Shown piece by piece: positions 35,510 through 46,997 of a stretch of 64,000 bases of DNA. The notes beneath the pieces were generated by a model. That model was not told where the DNA came from, did no database searches, and saw only the letters and a list, made by a program, of their open reading frames with translations. The DNA lies in assembly GCA_903813345.2 (NCBI GenBank), contig CAIIXF020000004.1, forward strand, positions 4,545,525 through 4,609,524, in the 5' to 3' direction. The stretch is from Owenia fusiformis. Lineage: Eukaryota > Annelida > Polychaeta > Sabellida > Oweniidae. A program made the position numbers and the translations under genes. Within the stretch, counting starts at the first letter, position 1. Each line of letters opens with the position of its first letter.

Positions 35510-36694
35510 TTAAAGAGAATTCACTTGTCTAAGTTCAGTTGCGATAGGGACATTTCCTTTGTGAGTCCCGGAAACGATCTCATAAGCGTTCTGCACGGTT
35601 CTCTGGTTCCGTTGTTTACATGATATTTGGTCAATGACGGACTTATACTTGGCATATATATCTGGCGATCGTATGCTGTATACAAGCGGATCTAGGATAA
35701 AATTAATATATGGAAAGTATGTTATAAAATGATGATAAACTGCAATAGTTGTTTGGCTAAAAACAGCTCGTCTGTAAACTTTGACTATGATGTAGGGTAC
35801 CCCTAACAACACCATCGTCACTATAAGTATCACTATGGTGATAAAGGCGTGTTGGTCATTTCTCCTATTTCTCATTGCACAGTCTTCGTCTCGAAATGAC
35901 CCGCACCTTTTAAATAAATCGCGAGACACGTAGATATACAAAAGCACTATGATAATAAGGATGAGACCTTTTCCAACGGCCCAACTATACTTCCATTGGT
36001 AGCAGACTACATATGCTGCCTCGGTTGGACATGACTGCTGCTGCTCATCAGTAATATTGTTAATTGTGACGTCATTGATTTGTAAGTTTGTAAGGTTGTC
36101 CTCGATTAGAAAGTTTGTGAGGTTGTCCTCGATTTGAAAGGTTGTATTAAAGAAGTTACTTGAGTTTTGACTCTGTTTGTGGATTCCTCCACATTTTTCT
36201 TTTGCGGTATATTCGCAGATTATGCTTGGAAATGCCACACAAGTAGAAATTATCCAACATAGACAGATATAGATAAGAATTTTCTTTGAACTTGCAAAGT
36301 ATAACTTAAACAAATGCGGTTTTTTGATTGCGATAAAACGCATGATTGCAAACACGAGCAATGTTACGGTTGAAGTTAGAAAGAGCAGGTTAAAGCATAT
36401 ACCAGCAACTATAAATATTGAATTAAGTCTTTCCAAGCTCAACAAATTCCAATGTATCCCCGCTCTGTAGAATCCATCTCCTATATAGATTGCAAATGTT
36501 CCGAGAATATCACAAATCGCAAGATTTACAAATAATTTCGAGAACGGCGTTTGCTTTGGAAGATATATAACAATTATGGTCGTCAGGGAGTTTGTAAGTA
36601 CTGATATTGCACACAATAATGTTGAAAGTACGGTAAATATGATCACGGTAGCGTCCGATTCAAACTGCACTTCTTCTACTGTGGAACCATCCAT
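35510..36694 (-). CDS. Class A GPCR, orphan, MECA-like, long glycosylated ECL2
   Basis: Single-exon gene of 394 aa; an in-frame TAA lies five codons upstream of the ATG, so the start is firm. TM segments lie near residues 16-45, 53-72 (D62), 91-120 (MRF 118-120 replacing DRY), 138-158 (W147), 238-257, 282-305 (GVPY) and 318-341 (DPLVY 335-339). It lacks the TM3 disulfide cysteine and the TM5 proline. The second extracellular loop (about 160-236) is unusually long and has five N-glycosylation sequons, two of them created by a tandem 30-bp duplication (IEDNLTN(F/L)). Residues 65-125 are nearly identical to the 61.5-kb paralogue, while the rest is clearly more diverged. The C-tail has clusters of Ser/Thr. 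Ligand unknown; plasma membrane. Confidence 0.93.
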   Translation of the reverse strand: MDGSTVEEVQFESDATVIIFTVLSTLLCAISVLTNSLTTIIVIYLPKQTPFSKLFVNLAICDILGTFAIYIGDGFYRAGIHWNLLSLERLNSIFIVAGICFNLLFLTSTVTLLVFAIMRFIAIKKPHLFKLYFASSKKILIYICLCWIISTCVAFPSIICEYTAKEKCGGIHKQSQNSSNFFNTTFQIEDNLTNFLIEDNLTNLQINDVTINNITDEQQQSCPTEAAYVVCYQWKYSWAVGKGLILIIIVLLYIYVSRDLFKRCGSFRDEDCAMRNRRNDQHAFITIVILIVTMVLLGVPYIIVKVYRRAVFSQTTIAVYHHFITYFPYINFILDPLVYSIRSPDIYAKYKSVIDQISCKQRNQRTVQNAYEIVSGTHKGNVPIATELRQVNSL

Positions 36695-37190
36695 TGCGCC
36701 ATTACCTTAAAGAAATACACAATATTCCGAAGCCATTATTTCACAGTCATGTCGAAATCGAAGCTAATTTCCTTCGTGATTGAAGACCAAGACTAGTGTT
36801 TGCTATCGAACGGCAGTGCGTTGGTTTATCACCGATAAACATGTTCTAAATAACACGAATCATCCTTGTGATATTGTACTTTTAATTCTTTGATAATCTC
36901 CTTCTTTGACTTACTGCACTATTGCCTTTTAGGATCACAAAACACTGCTGTATCACTTTATACATCCTTATACAAACTAATTAGTTATCGTAGTTCAGCT
37001 TTACCATGTGCCAATCTCCTTCCTTGACTCGATTCCATGCATACCAAGTGCCAGTCATTTGCAATAAGACTAAAATGACACTACGCAATAACACAGGCAT
37101 CGAAATCACTGGCAAGAAAATATCAGGAGATCGTAACGGCAGTTAGCTTCGTATTCAAAATGGTGGAGAAAAGAAAAGTGTCGGTTTTTT
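36695..37190. other. 5' flank of the second GPCR gene
   Basis: No clear core promoter or repeat. Contains a possible 5' UTR ending at 36695. Confidence 0.5.
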
Positions 37191-37191
37191 A

Positions 37192-37302
37192 TTATGTCAC
37201 CACCAAAGAGTGTTGACATATTGTTACGGTGTCCATTTTATGACGGCGGATGGCAGTTGGCGATCGACAGTTGGCGTTTTGCGATTGGTGTCTGTAACAA
37301 AG
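37192..37302 (+). repeat. Dispersed repeat (copy of 18169-18292)
   Basis: TTATGTCACCACCAAAGAGTGTTGACATATTGTTACGGT followed by GCAGTTGG motifs and TTGGTGTCTGTAACAAA. Same orientation as the intronic copy; the terminal hairpin is imperfect here. Confidence 0.75.
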
Positions 37303-37429
37303 TCTTACAACTTCCAATGACTTAACAAATACTGTTTAGTCTGACTTCAATTTTTTTCAAATTCATCTACAAGTTTTCAGAAGTTCACAAGTCTGACTTT
37401 ATATTTAAGATTTGACCTTTGACATTTGA

Positions 37430-37647
37430 TTAAGTCTTTCCAAGCTCAACAAATTCCAATGTATCCCCGCTCGGTAGAATCCATCTCCTATATAGATTGC
37501 AAATGTTCCAAGAGTATCACAGATCGCAAGATTTACAAATAATTTCGAGAACGGCGTTTGCTTTGGAAGATAAATAACAATTATGGTCGTCAGGGAGTTT
37601 GTAAGTACTGATATTGCACACAATAATGTTGAAAATACAGTAAATGG
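37430..37647 (-). pseudogene. GPCR fragment (TM1 to start of TM3)
   Basis: The translated piece corresponds to TM1, TM2 and the first extracellular loop of the GPCR at 35510-36694, with motifs LTNSLTTIIVIYLPKQTPFS, LAICDTLGTFAIYIGDG and GIHWNLLSLERLN. Homology stops abruptly at both ends, and TM3-TM7 and the N-terminus are missing, so it cannot encode a receptor. Diagnostic bases are mosaic: CTCGGTAG and CCAAGAGTATCACAGATC match the 61.5-kb gene, whereas GGTCGTCAGGGAGTTTG and AACGGCGTTTGCTTTGG match the 35.5-kb gene. It lies about 740 bp upstream of the intact gene. Confidence 0.88.
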
Positions 37648-38933
37648 TCTATGATCAAAACAATTTCAAAAGTTATAAAACAATGTGTACTTTCTGGGGA
37701 ATGGTTCATATCAGTCTAGAGTTATTTTTAAAATTTATTTAATTCATCGAATAGACAGCTAATTTCAGGATTTGACCTTTATTCATTCCATAAACATCAC
37801 TATCCCCATATTAGTTTGTGTTCTTTTATCTTTTTGTACCATTGTTCTCGTTTAAGTATATTTCTTCATCTCTTTTGGCCCACAAAGAATATTCAGTCAT
37901 TGAAATCCGTACTGGTTGGAACATTGATACCCCAGTCGGTACATTGAGTTCTCTTTAACAAAACGAAAAATTTGCAACGGGGGCTTCTTTTAAATGAATT
38001 TCCAAAAACGTCTCGTCTAATCTCCTCCTCGTGCTCTGCATAAGGCGCACTTAGAACAAATGCATCTTTCTGCCCTGAAACACTACAATTCCATGAACCT
38101 CATCAGTTAATACCGCACCATCCTGAAAACCAATCACCGTTATCGCATCATGCATTTCACGTACCCCTCCTTTACGCGGTCGAATATATCGTTTTACCAT
38201 AGCCTACACAAGCAGTTATGGAACAATAAAGTATATGACTCAGTTACTCTTACACATAATATTAATGCTGTGCAAATATGAAAGCCAAATGTCAACTACA
38301 AAATGGTTGAATTCGATGAAAAATAAAAATGTAGAAACCAGCACTACCCGTCCGCCATCTTGAATGCGAGCGTAACTGCTGTTACCGCCTCCTGATACAG
38401 TGAAAATAATCGAAAAATAAAACAAATTCATCGTAAGAACTGTCATCTTTCGAGTAATTACACGCTATCCACCTCCTCTTATTTATGATAGCAGTAAATC
38501 GTTACTTCCATTGGAAAAGTCATTGTGTCGACACTCACATTTTAATGTCTTGTATATTGTACAAATACTCATAAGGACCTACTAAATGTCGTACTTTGCT
38601 GATTGATTTGATAACTTGGTTCTTCCGAACGTAATCATAAATCGTATAATAATTTGTAATATAAACCTCTTATAATAAATCACATACGCTAATTGAATTA
38701 CACCGATCTGCAAAACGTAAATGGATCGTCGAATCGGTTTATGTAGCGTGACTAAGATATGCATGTTCTGTATCATAATACGTCTATCTTTGATAATCTC
38801 AATCGAATAAGATATAATTCACGTCCATCTTTCTAATGAAAATGTTCAATGTCTGTGACTAGATAGCACATTTTTATCAGGGAATTTTCAAAGGCATACG
38901 TCAATACCATGTGCACAAAAGGAGGGAGGCTAA
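37648..38933. other. Gene-free stretch
   Basis: Short frames only; no domain, RNA or repeat recognised. Confidence 0.5.
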
Positions 38934-39741
38934 CCCTACTATCACACCAAACTAGTTCTCACTACGTTCTCGAAAACGGGCTTCAACTGTGTACGAACGG
39001 ACTGGACGTACTAAGAACCGTTTGGGATCTATTTACAAACTTCATCGAACGTACTCGAACGGGTAGGTCCTCTAGAACTTAGACAATGCTCAAAATGTTT
39101 TCGTGGTCGTCACGTTCTACAATTAGAACGAGTGGCAACGTACTACCGACGAGCTGGACGTACTACGAACGGAACCGTCGTACTTCAATCCTACTAGGGA
39201 CGTTTTAACAACGAGTGGAACTGTCTGAGGACGTGTTGAGAACGAGGTAGAACTCATTGCAAACGGGTTTAAACTGATAAAGAACGTATTTAACACTGCT
39301 TATGAACGAGTTAGCAAAAATATAGCTATCACACCAAACAAGTTGCCACTGCGTTCTTCAAAACTGGTTCTAAACTGTGTGCGAACGGAATGAACGTAGC
39401 TGCAACTTTCTAAGGTCTATTTAAGAACTTTATGAACGTTCTCAGACGGGAATGTGATTTTAGAAGTTTGAATCGATTCAAAATTCGATTGCGACCATAC
39501 CGTTCTGTTATCAGGTCATGTTGACCTTCTAGACTAAGGGACGCGTTCTACGGCGTTGCACACCGACGTGGTGCGACCTGAACGAACTGCGAACGAGATG
39601 GACGTATTGAAGACTGTTTAAGAACGAAGAAGCTAATTATTTCAGACATATTTCCCGACCACAGCCAGTTTGAGCCCGTTTTACGACGTTTTCGTAGGAC
39701 TGGCAAGAACGGGTAAGAACGAGTTTGGTGTGATAGGGGGG
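38934..39741. mobile_element. AGAACG-rich inverted-end element, copy 1
   Basis: Ends CCCTACTATCACACCAAACTAGTTCT and AGAACGAGTTTGGTGTGATAGGGGGG. The body is packed with AGAACG, GAACGG and CGTTCT words and is made of two related halves: CTATCACACCAAAC restarts at 39326. TA precedes and follows the copy at 52507, suggesting TA target use. It is noncoding. The 52507-53320 copy lies in inverted orientation with few differences. Confidence 0.88.
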
Positions 39742-39744
39742 TAA

Positions 39745-40742
39745 GCAAGCACTCTGTTGAAGACTTGAAAACGCTGTCTTTGGAATTAGGGGTTTACTCT
39801 CTTGAATGAGGGGAATTTTTTTTGCAAGGGTCGAGTTGTCACTCCAGTTCGTGCCAGTCAGCATCATTTGAAAGCATTTTAATGACAAACTTAACTACAT
39901 ATAAATAGTGCCGTCTATGTATCATGCATATTCTCTCAATGTACATGTGTTACTATTCTCAGTATCAAGGCAACATATTTGTATAACAGCCGGTTATTGT
40001 TTTGAAATTTGCTTTTACTTTACACAAAACCTGTACCTAGTAACGCCTTTAAACAAGCAATGCTCTTCAATATAATAAGTGCAGGATTAAGTATGGATCT
40101 TTTCATTTACCAACTGGTTATAATTGGCATTCATTGAACGCTGACATTTAGTAAATTATTCACAGCTTGAAGATGTGTATTGCATTAACAAACCATTATG
40201 TTGCATCCATTTTCATCCATTATGTAAGCTTCACAGAACACACATAAATGATATATGAACTTTTAATTGTGTAATTTTGTCTTCGGGGTGATACGTTATT
40301 TTATGAAACTGTATCCTAATTGTTTTTGCATCTTTTTTTATGATGCAATATCCACTTATCAAGTACCGTAAACATTAAGATAATGATTTTTTTAAATCAT
40401 ACGTCTTACATGATTCATTTACAGGCGTCTCATTATTTACAAGCGTTTTTATTCTTATCTTCAAGGTATTTCTTGTACATTTTGCTAAATAATAGAGAGT
40501 CTAAGTTAGCGATATTGTTCACAGCGTTAAACCGTGACCGTAAAGCCAATAAGTCAATACAGTAATGCTATATCATAGCGCGCATAAAAACAAGCGCTAC
40601 CAAGTCTACTTCAGATACCCGATCATCTTCAGAGCTGTGTTTAGAAAGGGAGATTTGCAATTTTACGTTGGTGGCAACGGAAATCATTAAACTCATGTCT
40701 TTTGAATACTATGCTGGCAATTTTGATTTCGAAGAATACTAT
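39745..40742. other. Gene-free stretch
   Basis: Nothing recognised except AGGGAGATTTGCAATTTTACG near 40648, which faintly resembles AAGGAGATTTGCAAAATTTTGCGG near 45751 just inside the CACGGTG element. Confidence 0.45.
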
Positions 40743-41600
40743 AATAGTGGGGGGAATTTACCCCCATATTAGGCAGAATATTTCAGATGGTGATACAAGT
40801 ATAAACTTTGGCTTTTCTGCTTCTTAAAACCTTTTTCCAAAAATATGTCCCTGTGATCGACGGAATATTTCACTACTTCCCCCAAAATCCAAGATGGCCG
40901 ACAAAGTATGACTTAAATAATATGTAGGGTGGGCAATTCTTTTTTGGGAAAATTCATGCTCTCATGGTGAAATGTTGTTCTTTAAGGTGAAAATAGTCAT
41001 GTGAATTTTTTTCAAATTTTTAAACTGAGTTTTAGCCCTCTCCCATGGCCCCAAAGTGTGACGATTTGGCGTAAAATGGGAAATAATGTTCATTTTCTAG
41101 GTTCAAATAAAGAATGCAATGACAAATAGCATTAATTATTATTTGAAAAACATCTAATAACTTTGCCTGATACTACAATATGAAGATTTCAATTATTGAA
41201 AAATTGAAAGTATTTTTTAAAAAGCGTTGAAAGTGCCCTACCCCATAAAATTGGAAAAAGGAAGTTGTGGTCAATTTTATCATTCTGTAGGATTAAGTTA
41301 GAAACGTTTATCAATAGAAAACAAATAGGTACATTCAGACCATCTTCAAAGGTAGCTGGATATTATAATATGATTATTATAACTATATAGGACACAACAT
41401 ATTTTATATATGTGTATGATTATGTGTTTATGTAGTACATGTATCACTGTGTAATGTAATGTAATCATAAAATAGAGAGGTTGCTATGATTTCATCAGAG
41501 TATGATTGGGCATGTTTATCTTTATGTTTAGAGCTGTTGTATACAACATACACACATAACACATAATACTGTTATGAACTCAAGTCAAAATAAATAATTA

Positions 41601-41838
41601 GGAGTTAAGCAAGGTTCATTCCTGACACCCTTTTTATTTTGTATACTCACAAATTGGTACAATGGATACTCTATTTAATTTAATGAATTTAACATAATTG
41701 GTACTACTGTTCTATAATTAGGAATATACATTCACTAATTTACAACAAAATCAGTTTTTAAAAGTTTATTACATATGAGCCGTTTAAGGTTCACTTTTGA
41801 CACCCTTCTTATTCTTTACACTTACAAATGCACTTAAT
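41601..41838 (+). pseudogene. Short duplicated RT-motif remnants
   Basis: The plus-strand frame near 41603 reads GVKQGSFLTPFLFCILTNW, resembling the RT block GVxQGxxLSPxLFxIYxND. About 185 bases later a related but damaged GSLLTPFLFFTLTN appears. Nothing around them stays open. These are probably old LINE relics, and the call rests on about 20 residues. Confidence 0.35.
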
Positions 41839-42329
41839 TTACAACAAAATCAATTTATGTAAATTGCCAAAACAACTGAAAGTTGCCAAAACAACTGATC
41901 ATTGAGTACTGAGTGAGTTTTGCAGATTTATCAATGTATTTACCATGTTTCACAACTACAACACCATTACTTTGACACCAGCAAGAAAATAATTGCAGAA
42001 TTTTGACGTGAGTTTAAACAATGGAGTATTATTGCTTGTGGCACTATTGTCCTTCAGGTTTTGTTGTGATTAGCAGCTTTAGTCGTTGTTGTCAGTTTAA
42101 TTTCCATTGATTCTGCTTCTACCCCTAAAGCTGCATACAAACTCAGAGAGGTTGGAAAACAGGTTGATCAAACCTCACTAAGTTATTCAGCCAGCTCTGC
42201 ACAATGCAGCCATAGTCACCATTTATGTTTGGCCTATTACTAAGAGAGCCCTTTTCCACTCTGTTGCTGTAACTCCAGCAGAACTTAACAGCCAGGAAAA
42301 GGACTATCATATGCATATTGTTCTGATGT

Positions 42330-43669
42330 GATGTATGTATGTATGTATAATTTATTTGCATCTTTTATAAAAAGACAGTTACATTGCATACAGTATATAA
42401 TTAGGAATAAAGGTATAAAAATACATATATTATATAGTACCATTTACAAGAATGATATTATCATACCACACTACATGTGATTAGCCTAGTAAATGCCATT
42501 GTATGAGATCAATGAATTGCGCTTAGTATACATTTGAGTTACTATTCCTGAGATAAAAACTAGCGTATCAATGTCATCTATTGACACTTGAATCCCAAGA
42601 GACATTCTCATTTTCTGGTCATTTGACATTAAATGCATTTCATTGAAAAATATTGCCAAGGGTCTTCTAACATCAGCAAGTGCTTCACAATGCAACATGA
42701 AGTGCTCAATTGTGTCATAACAAGAATTGCAACAAGGACACATCGATTCGGAGAATCTGAAACAACCGGTTTGCAAATGTAACATGAGCTGGCATGATTT
42801 TTTCATCATTGGAAATTCTTGACAAATTTTCCACCAAATAGTAGGGCATAAAGTAGGTGTGGTCGTTAAAGATTCACAATACCATTTCAAAGAACTATAT
42901 AATGAGCACATGATTCTTAAACTCTGTAAATCAGAGTTACCGACGATCATTTTTACCTTTTTGCTCCAACTGAATTTCGACCCATATTGCGCTGTACCTA
43001 ACATTTTTACAACACTACCTCTCATATTGTACCTTACAACTGTGTTCCACATACTAACTAGAGGTGACATAGAGTGCCCAACACCATTCATTATTTGAAC
43101 GAGTCTGTGGATTGCAACGCATTTATAAATATTACTCATAGGTAAGCTCAAGATTCCCCAGAAGAACATTAACCTATATATATCTATTTTCCTGGATATC
43201 TTACTCAAACCTAATGGAGTTGTAGCTATTGGGTTGGCAGACCCCTTCGGTAGGTTTTGAACTCGTCTACCAATCTCTCTGTGTACTATTTCAAGACGTT
43301 CTACTTCCTGTGGGGTGTACTGTATAACGGCGCAACCATACAGCATTGTGTTAAGGGAATACGTAGTATATAGTCTACTGGCAGTGAGGGGACTAAGACC
43401 CCCTGTCAGAGAACCGAGGCCTAACAGTGAAAAGAATTTCCGTTTCCCCCTGCTTATGACATCTGTAATATAGTCGGTACGTTGGCCGAGTGGGATTCCA
43501 ACATGAATCGCGCCAGTTTTCAATGTGATTGTATCATGGCCAAGCTTAACTGGTTCGTTTATTGGAAGCTTATTTCCGAAAGCTAACATCACACATTTCC
43601 CTGGGTGGAATTCTATTCTCCACATCTGACTATATTGCCATACGGCATCCAGAAGATAGTCATTTGGGC
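42330..43669 (-). mobile_element. 5'-truncated LINE with (TACA)n tail
   Basis: The coding part is on the minus strand. The 3' UTR is followed by AAATAAATTA (42348-42357) and a microsatellite tail of TACA repeats (42330-42348) rather than poly(A). The frame starts abruptly near 43664, after two in-frame TGA codons, consistent with 5' truncation on insertion. It sits within the 4.8-kb inverted-repeat unit. It differs from the LINE at 1-2011 in tail type and sequence. Confidence 0.8.
42486..43664 (-). pseudogene. LINE reverse transcriptase C-terminal part (truncated)
   Basis: An open frame of about 390 codons starts downstream of the RT active site. MWRIEFHPGKCVMLAFG is the segment that follows YADD in LINE reverse transcriptases, and GAIHVGIPLG occupies the position of the usual YLG motif. 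A helical thumb/linker region follows. The C-terminus has a Cys/His knuckle (CPCCNSCYDTIEHFMLHC) about 80 residues from the end. No internal stop. The endonuclease and RT palm are missing, so it is dead on arrival rather than functional. Confidence 0.85.
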
Positions 43670-43739
43670 ATAGTCATCAAGTCATTTGGGCAATAAAGGA
43701 GTCTCATTGTAATAGTATTACAGTTAGTCACCTTCCAAT

Positions 43740-44420
43740 CTGTTGCCTGAATCACATATGTTGCTTTAGGACTCTTTAGGCAGTTTGAAGTACTTGTGAC
43801 AATTGGGTCAATATGTTGGATGTTCTCTTAAGACGTCCTGCCTTGCCTAGTTGGTTGGGTAAGTTTTGTGTCATTTAGTGTTCTATAAGGAAGTGACAGG
43901 GAGCTTCCAGGAGACTGCAACATTTGATATGATTCCTAGGTTTTTTTAGTTCAGTGAAGATACACAGAATGGCTATTTCAGTGTCATTTGTTAGAGGGAC
44001 CCCATCAATCCATGAAAATGTGATACTAGTATGTTGGATGTGGGTTACTATTTCTCATTTTAAATTCATTGCACTCCTTGTGACTCCTTTCAGAAGGATG
44101 TTCATAGCTGCCATGAATAGTAATATGCAGCCTGCAATGATTCCCTTCTCTAAAGGCTGCCAACCAGTGGTGATTGTTTCAGTCAAGAATCTCAACTGAA
44201 TACCTTCAAGGTGCTCTATCTCTAGGCCAATCACATGCTGAGGAACATTATAATGCTTCAGAGCTGTTGAGTTCATTTGTGTGGTACACTGCTGCCTTGC
44301 TTATATCAAGCCATACAATTGGCAAGTTGGTTTGTTTCTGCTATTAGCTGTGTTATAGCTGCAACATCACATGGCCTTTACTGTTGACCTCACTGTAGAC
44401 AACTCGACACAGGGCTCTAA
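43740..44420 (-). pseudogene. Degenerate reverse-transcriptase palm fragment
   Basis: The best part (44276-44055, minus) reads LKHYNVPQHVIGLEIEHLEG, GIQLRFLTETITTGWQPLEKGIIAGC and MNILLKG. It resembles the RT palm of the marine retroelement type whose C-terminus is seen at 32272-33190. FMDW follows about 30 codons later where (F/Y)xDD is expected. Several stops and frame changes are present. Family assignment is from memory of the motif pattern. Confidence 0.5.
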
Positions 44421-44559
44421 ACCCAGCAAGTCTCTAGACATGTTTAGTTTGCTTTTGTAAAAAATCTGTACTTAAATGTACAGTATTGTGTAATTCCACA
44501 TGTAATTCTGTATAATTGATAAGTTCTTGTCTACCTGCCCTTATTTCATCATACTATTA

Positions 44560-45550
44560 AGAGATTGTGATAATAATTGACTAAGGAAGAACCTTGGAAG
44601 ACTACTTCAATGTTTGCATTTATACTTGGTTGACAATATTCTCATTCAAACTTGAAATATATTCTTGAATTATGTCTTAGATATTAAATGTATTAGAGAA
44701 TGTTATAAAGTAATTCAAGTTCTAACAGAGAGGGCAAAAATAGAACCTTGAAGAACTCAATGTTTGCCAAAATTCAAATCAAAGAAGATCATAGCATTTC
44801 TAAATATATTTGCATGTCTTAGTACTGAGTGAACCTATTTTTTAACCATATTATCTCTATGTATGAATCTAAGGTGTCATTTTTACCGAATCATGTACAT
44901 ATTTCGACAACCTTAAATTTTTTACTGAAATAGTATTAGGTTTGGCTGATTTGAGGGATGGAATTTTTTTTATTTGTATAAATGACTGACTAGCCCATAA
45001 ATTTGCATGTATCGCAATTTTGAATATTTTCCACCGAATTCCAAGAGATTGTGATAATAATGGAGTGTAGTAGAACTTTTCAGGACTCCTTCAAAGTCTC
45101 CTTAGTACTTGTAAGACAGTGTTTTCATGTAAACTTGAAATATTAGATTGAATTATGTGTGAAATATCAACATTATTCAAGAAAACAAGTTTAATGACTA
45201 AAGTTGATGCAAAATAAGTGTGCTCCCAAAATAGAACCTTGTAGAATCCCTATGTAAAGTCATTTTGCCCAAATTCAGCTCAATAATGAATGTAACTGTA
45301 TTTTTAGATATAATGTACATGCTTTACTACTGAATTAATATAATTTTAAACCATATCTATCTCTATATATGAATCTAGAGTGTCATTTGTATCGAATTAC
45401 ACATATACGGCAGCCATCTTGAATTTTTTCCTGAAATAGTGTTCAGTTTGATCGATCACAGGGACAGAATTTTTCCAAACAGTTTAAATAACAGATTAAG
45501 CCAATAGATTTGCTTGTATCACCATTTGAAATATTTTCCACTAAATTCCC
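44560..45550. repeat. Tandem duplication of about 490 bp
   Basis: AAGAGATTGTGATAATAAT marks the start of each copy (44560 and 45042). Shared landmarks are AAAATAGAACCTTG(A/T)AGAA, CAAATTC, GTGTCATTT and TGAAATAGT(A/G)TT(A/C)G. The copies are well diverged. The second copy includes the right inverted repeat of the 4.8-kb unit. Confidence 0.7.
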
Positions 45551-45721
45551 CCCACTATGATGCTTTCTGAAAAAAACGTCATGCACGTCATACATGTGTT
45601 AGCTCCAAATATCTTACGAAACGAGCATGTTTAAAATATGTGATCATAGAAAAAGAGATTTATAACTATCAATGACATAGTACACGATGATGTGTAGTCT
45701 AAATAACCGACTAAGTAACAC

Positions 45722-46997
45722 CACGGTGTTATAGCATGACGGTTACGACAAGGAGATTTGCAAAATTTTGCGGTAACGATAACAAAAAATGGTGGATGGG
45801 AAAGACAGCATGTCCTCTTTCTCGCCTGTAGGCAAGATTCACAGATACGATTTCCTTTTCAACTAGTTCCATTCGGTGACGTATATATGGATGGTTATAA
45901 AGACTGGGTCAAATCTGCCAGGTGGTTTACAAGATGGGGAATATAAGCTGTAAACTTACCGACTGAGATGTCCAAGTTCATATTTTTTAGTCCTTTCTCG
46001 TGATTTCTCAGTATATGTGCCTCAGAGCCACTCAAACTATTAACAGTAAGTAAACTGTGTATAAACAAGCCATAAAATGACAAATCCAGAACAGGAACGT
46101 GGTCATATTGTAAATAACAAGGTTTCAAACGCAATGTCGTTAGACGACAACGTATGAATTCTATGGACAGTAACGTATTGTATTAGTTGTACATTAGATA
46201 TTATTTAGTTGACGGTTACGTGTATGTACATCTTTCAAGTTAAGGTTGCTAGTTTTGATAGCCTCTTTCCATGTAATTGTTATAATGGGTAAGAAATGGA
46301 ATGTTGTGAATTGCTTATATTTGTTTTCAGGACTCGCAAGAGACGCTCTTGTTTGAGCCTCTATAGGGCAAGAAAAAAATTGTGTCTTGCTTTATTTATG
46401 AAACCAATTTTAGTCAAAAAGATAGCAATGAAGAGGCAAAAGAAGAATTAGCATCAAGTACTGATGAATATGACAAAATTAATAACAATGAATCTGGGAT
46501 ACATATTTGAATGAGGTTCGCGTAACCGTCAATCAATTTTTGGCGTAACCGCAAATTAAAAATACAATATTATGGCTAAAGTACAACATATTAGGTGGTT
46601 TCCAATGCTCAATTGGCTTTTTATGATCGTATGTAGCTTACATCTATATACCCCGAGGTCGTTAGGCAATGTAGACCATGCCCTTACGACAAAAATAAAC
46701 AAATTACTAAATTTTGTGTAGTTTTGAATTTCAAACTCAACAGTTTTTTGCTTATTTCATGTTATCCCCGGGCATCAATTTGCAAAGAATACGTTCAAAA
46801 TATATATCACAAAATGCATCACCGAATGCGATGCCTACAAAAATCATTCATCCTTTCATTGATACACAGTAGAAAAAAAATAATGCACCAACCTTAGTTT
46901 TCTGTTCCATCGCGGCCATTTTATTGAATAAATCAGTGATCGTAGTCGTCTATTCTCGTTTTCAGAGATGTCGTAACCGTCATGCTATAACACCGTG
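45722..46997. mobile_element. DNA transposon with CACGGTG 28-bp ends and 5-bp target duplication
   Basis: 45722-45749 and 46970-46997 are perfect 28-bp inverted repeats, starting CACGGTGTTATAGCATGACG and then GTTACGAC. The pentamer AACAC occurs on both sides (45717-45721 and 46998-47002). Among DNA transposons, a 5-bp duplication and a heptamer like CACxxTG suggest Transib/RAG-like elements. GTAACCG/CGGTTAC words recur inside (45739, about 45761, 46207, 46517, 46544, 46972) like subterminal binding sites. No transposase-sized frame is present, so it is nonautonomous. Superfamily is an inference from the ends only. Confidence 0.85.

Larger units (their letters stand above)
40745..45557. mobile_element. 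4.8-kb unit bounded by about 170-bp inverted repeats
   Basis: The left end ATAGTGGGGGGAATTTA and about 170 bases after it (GGTGATACAAG, TGTCCCTGTGATCGA, CCAAGATGG) are the diverged inverse of 45390-45557 (CCATCTTGAA, TCGATCACAGGGACA, CTTGTATCACC, TAAATTCCCCCCACTAT). Next to the right end is a tandem duplication of about 490 bp (44560-45050 and 45050-45550). The interior holds a truncated LINE and scattered RT fragments. No transposase was found, so the mobilising family is unknown. Confidence 0.7.

Noticed and set aside
39548-39888. Two overlapping frames in the AGAACG element, echoed at 52396-52742
   Set aside because: They repeat only because the element does; no domain, and the frames end at element borders.
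45722-45749. A complete recombination signal (heptamer, 12-bp spacer, nonamer) in the CACGGTG ends
   Set aside because: GGTTACGAC falls 12 bp after the heptamer, but it does not match the ACAAAAACC nonamer in that orientation, and both ends are the same instead of 12/23.
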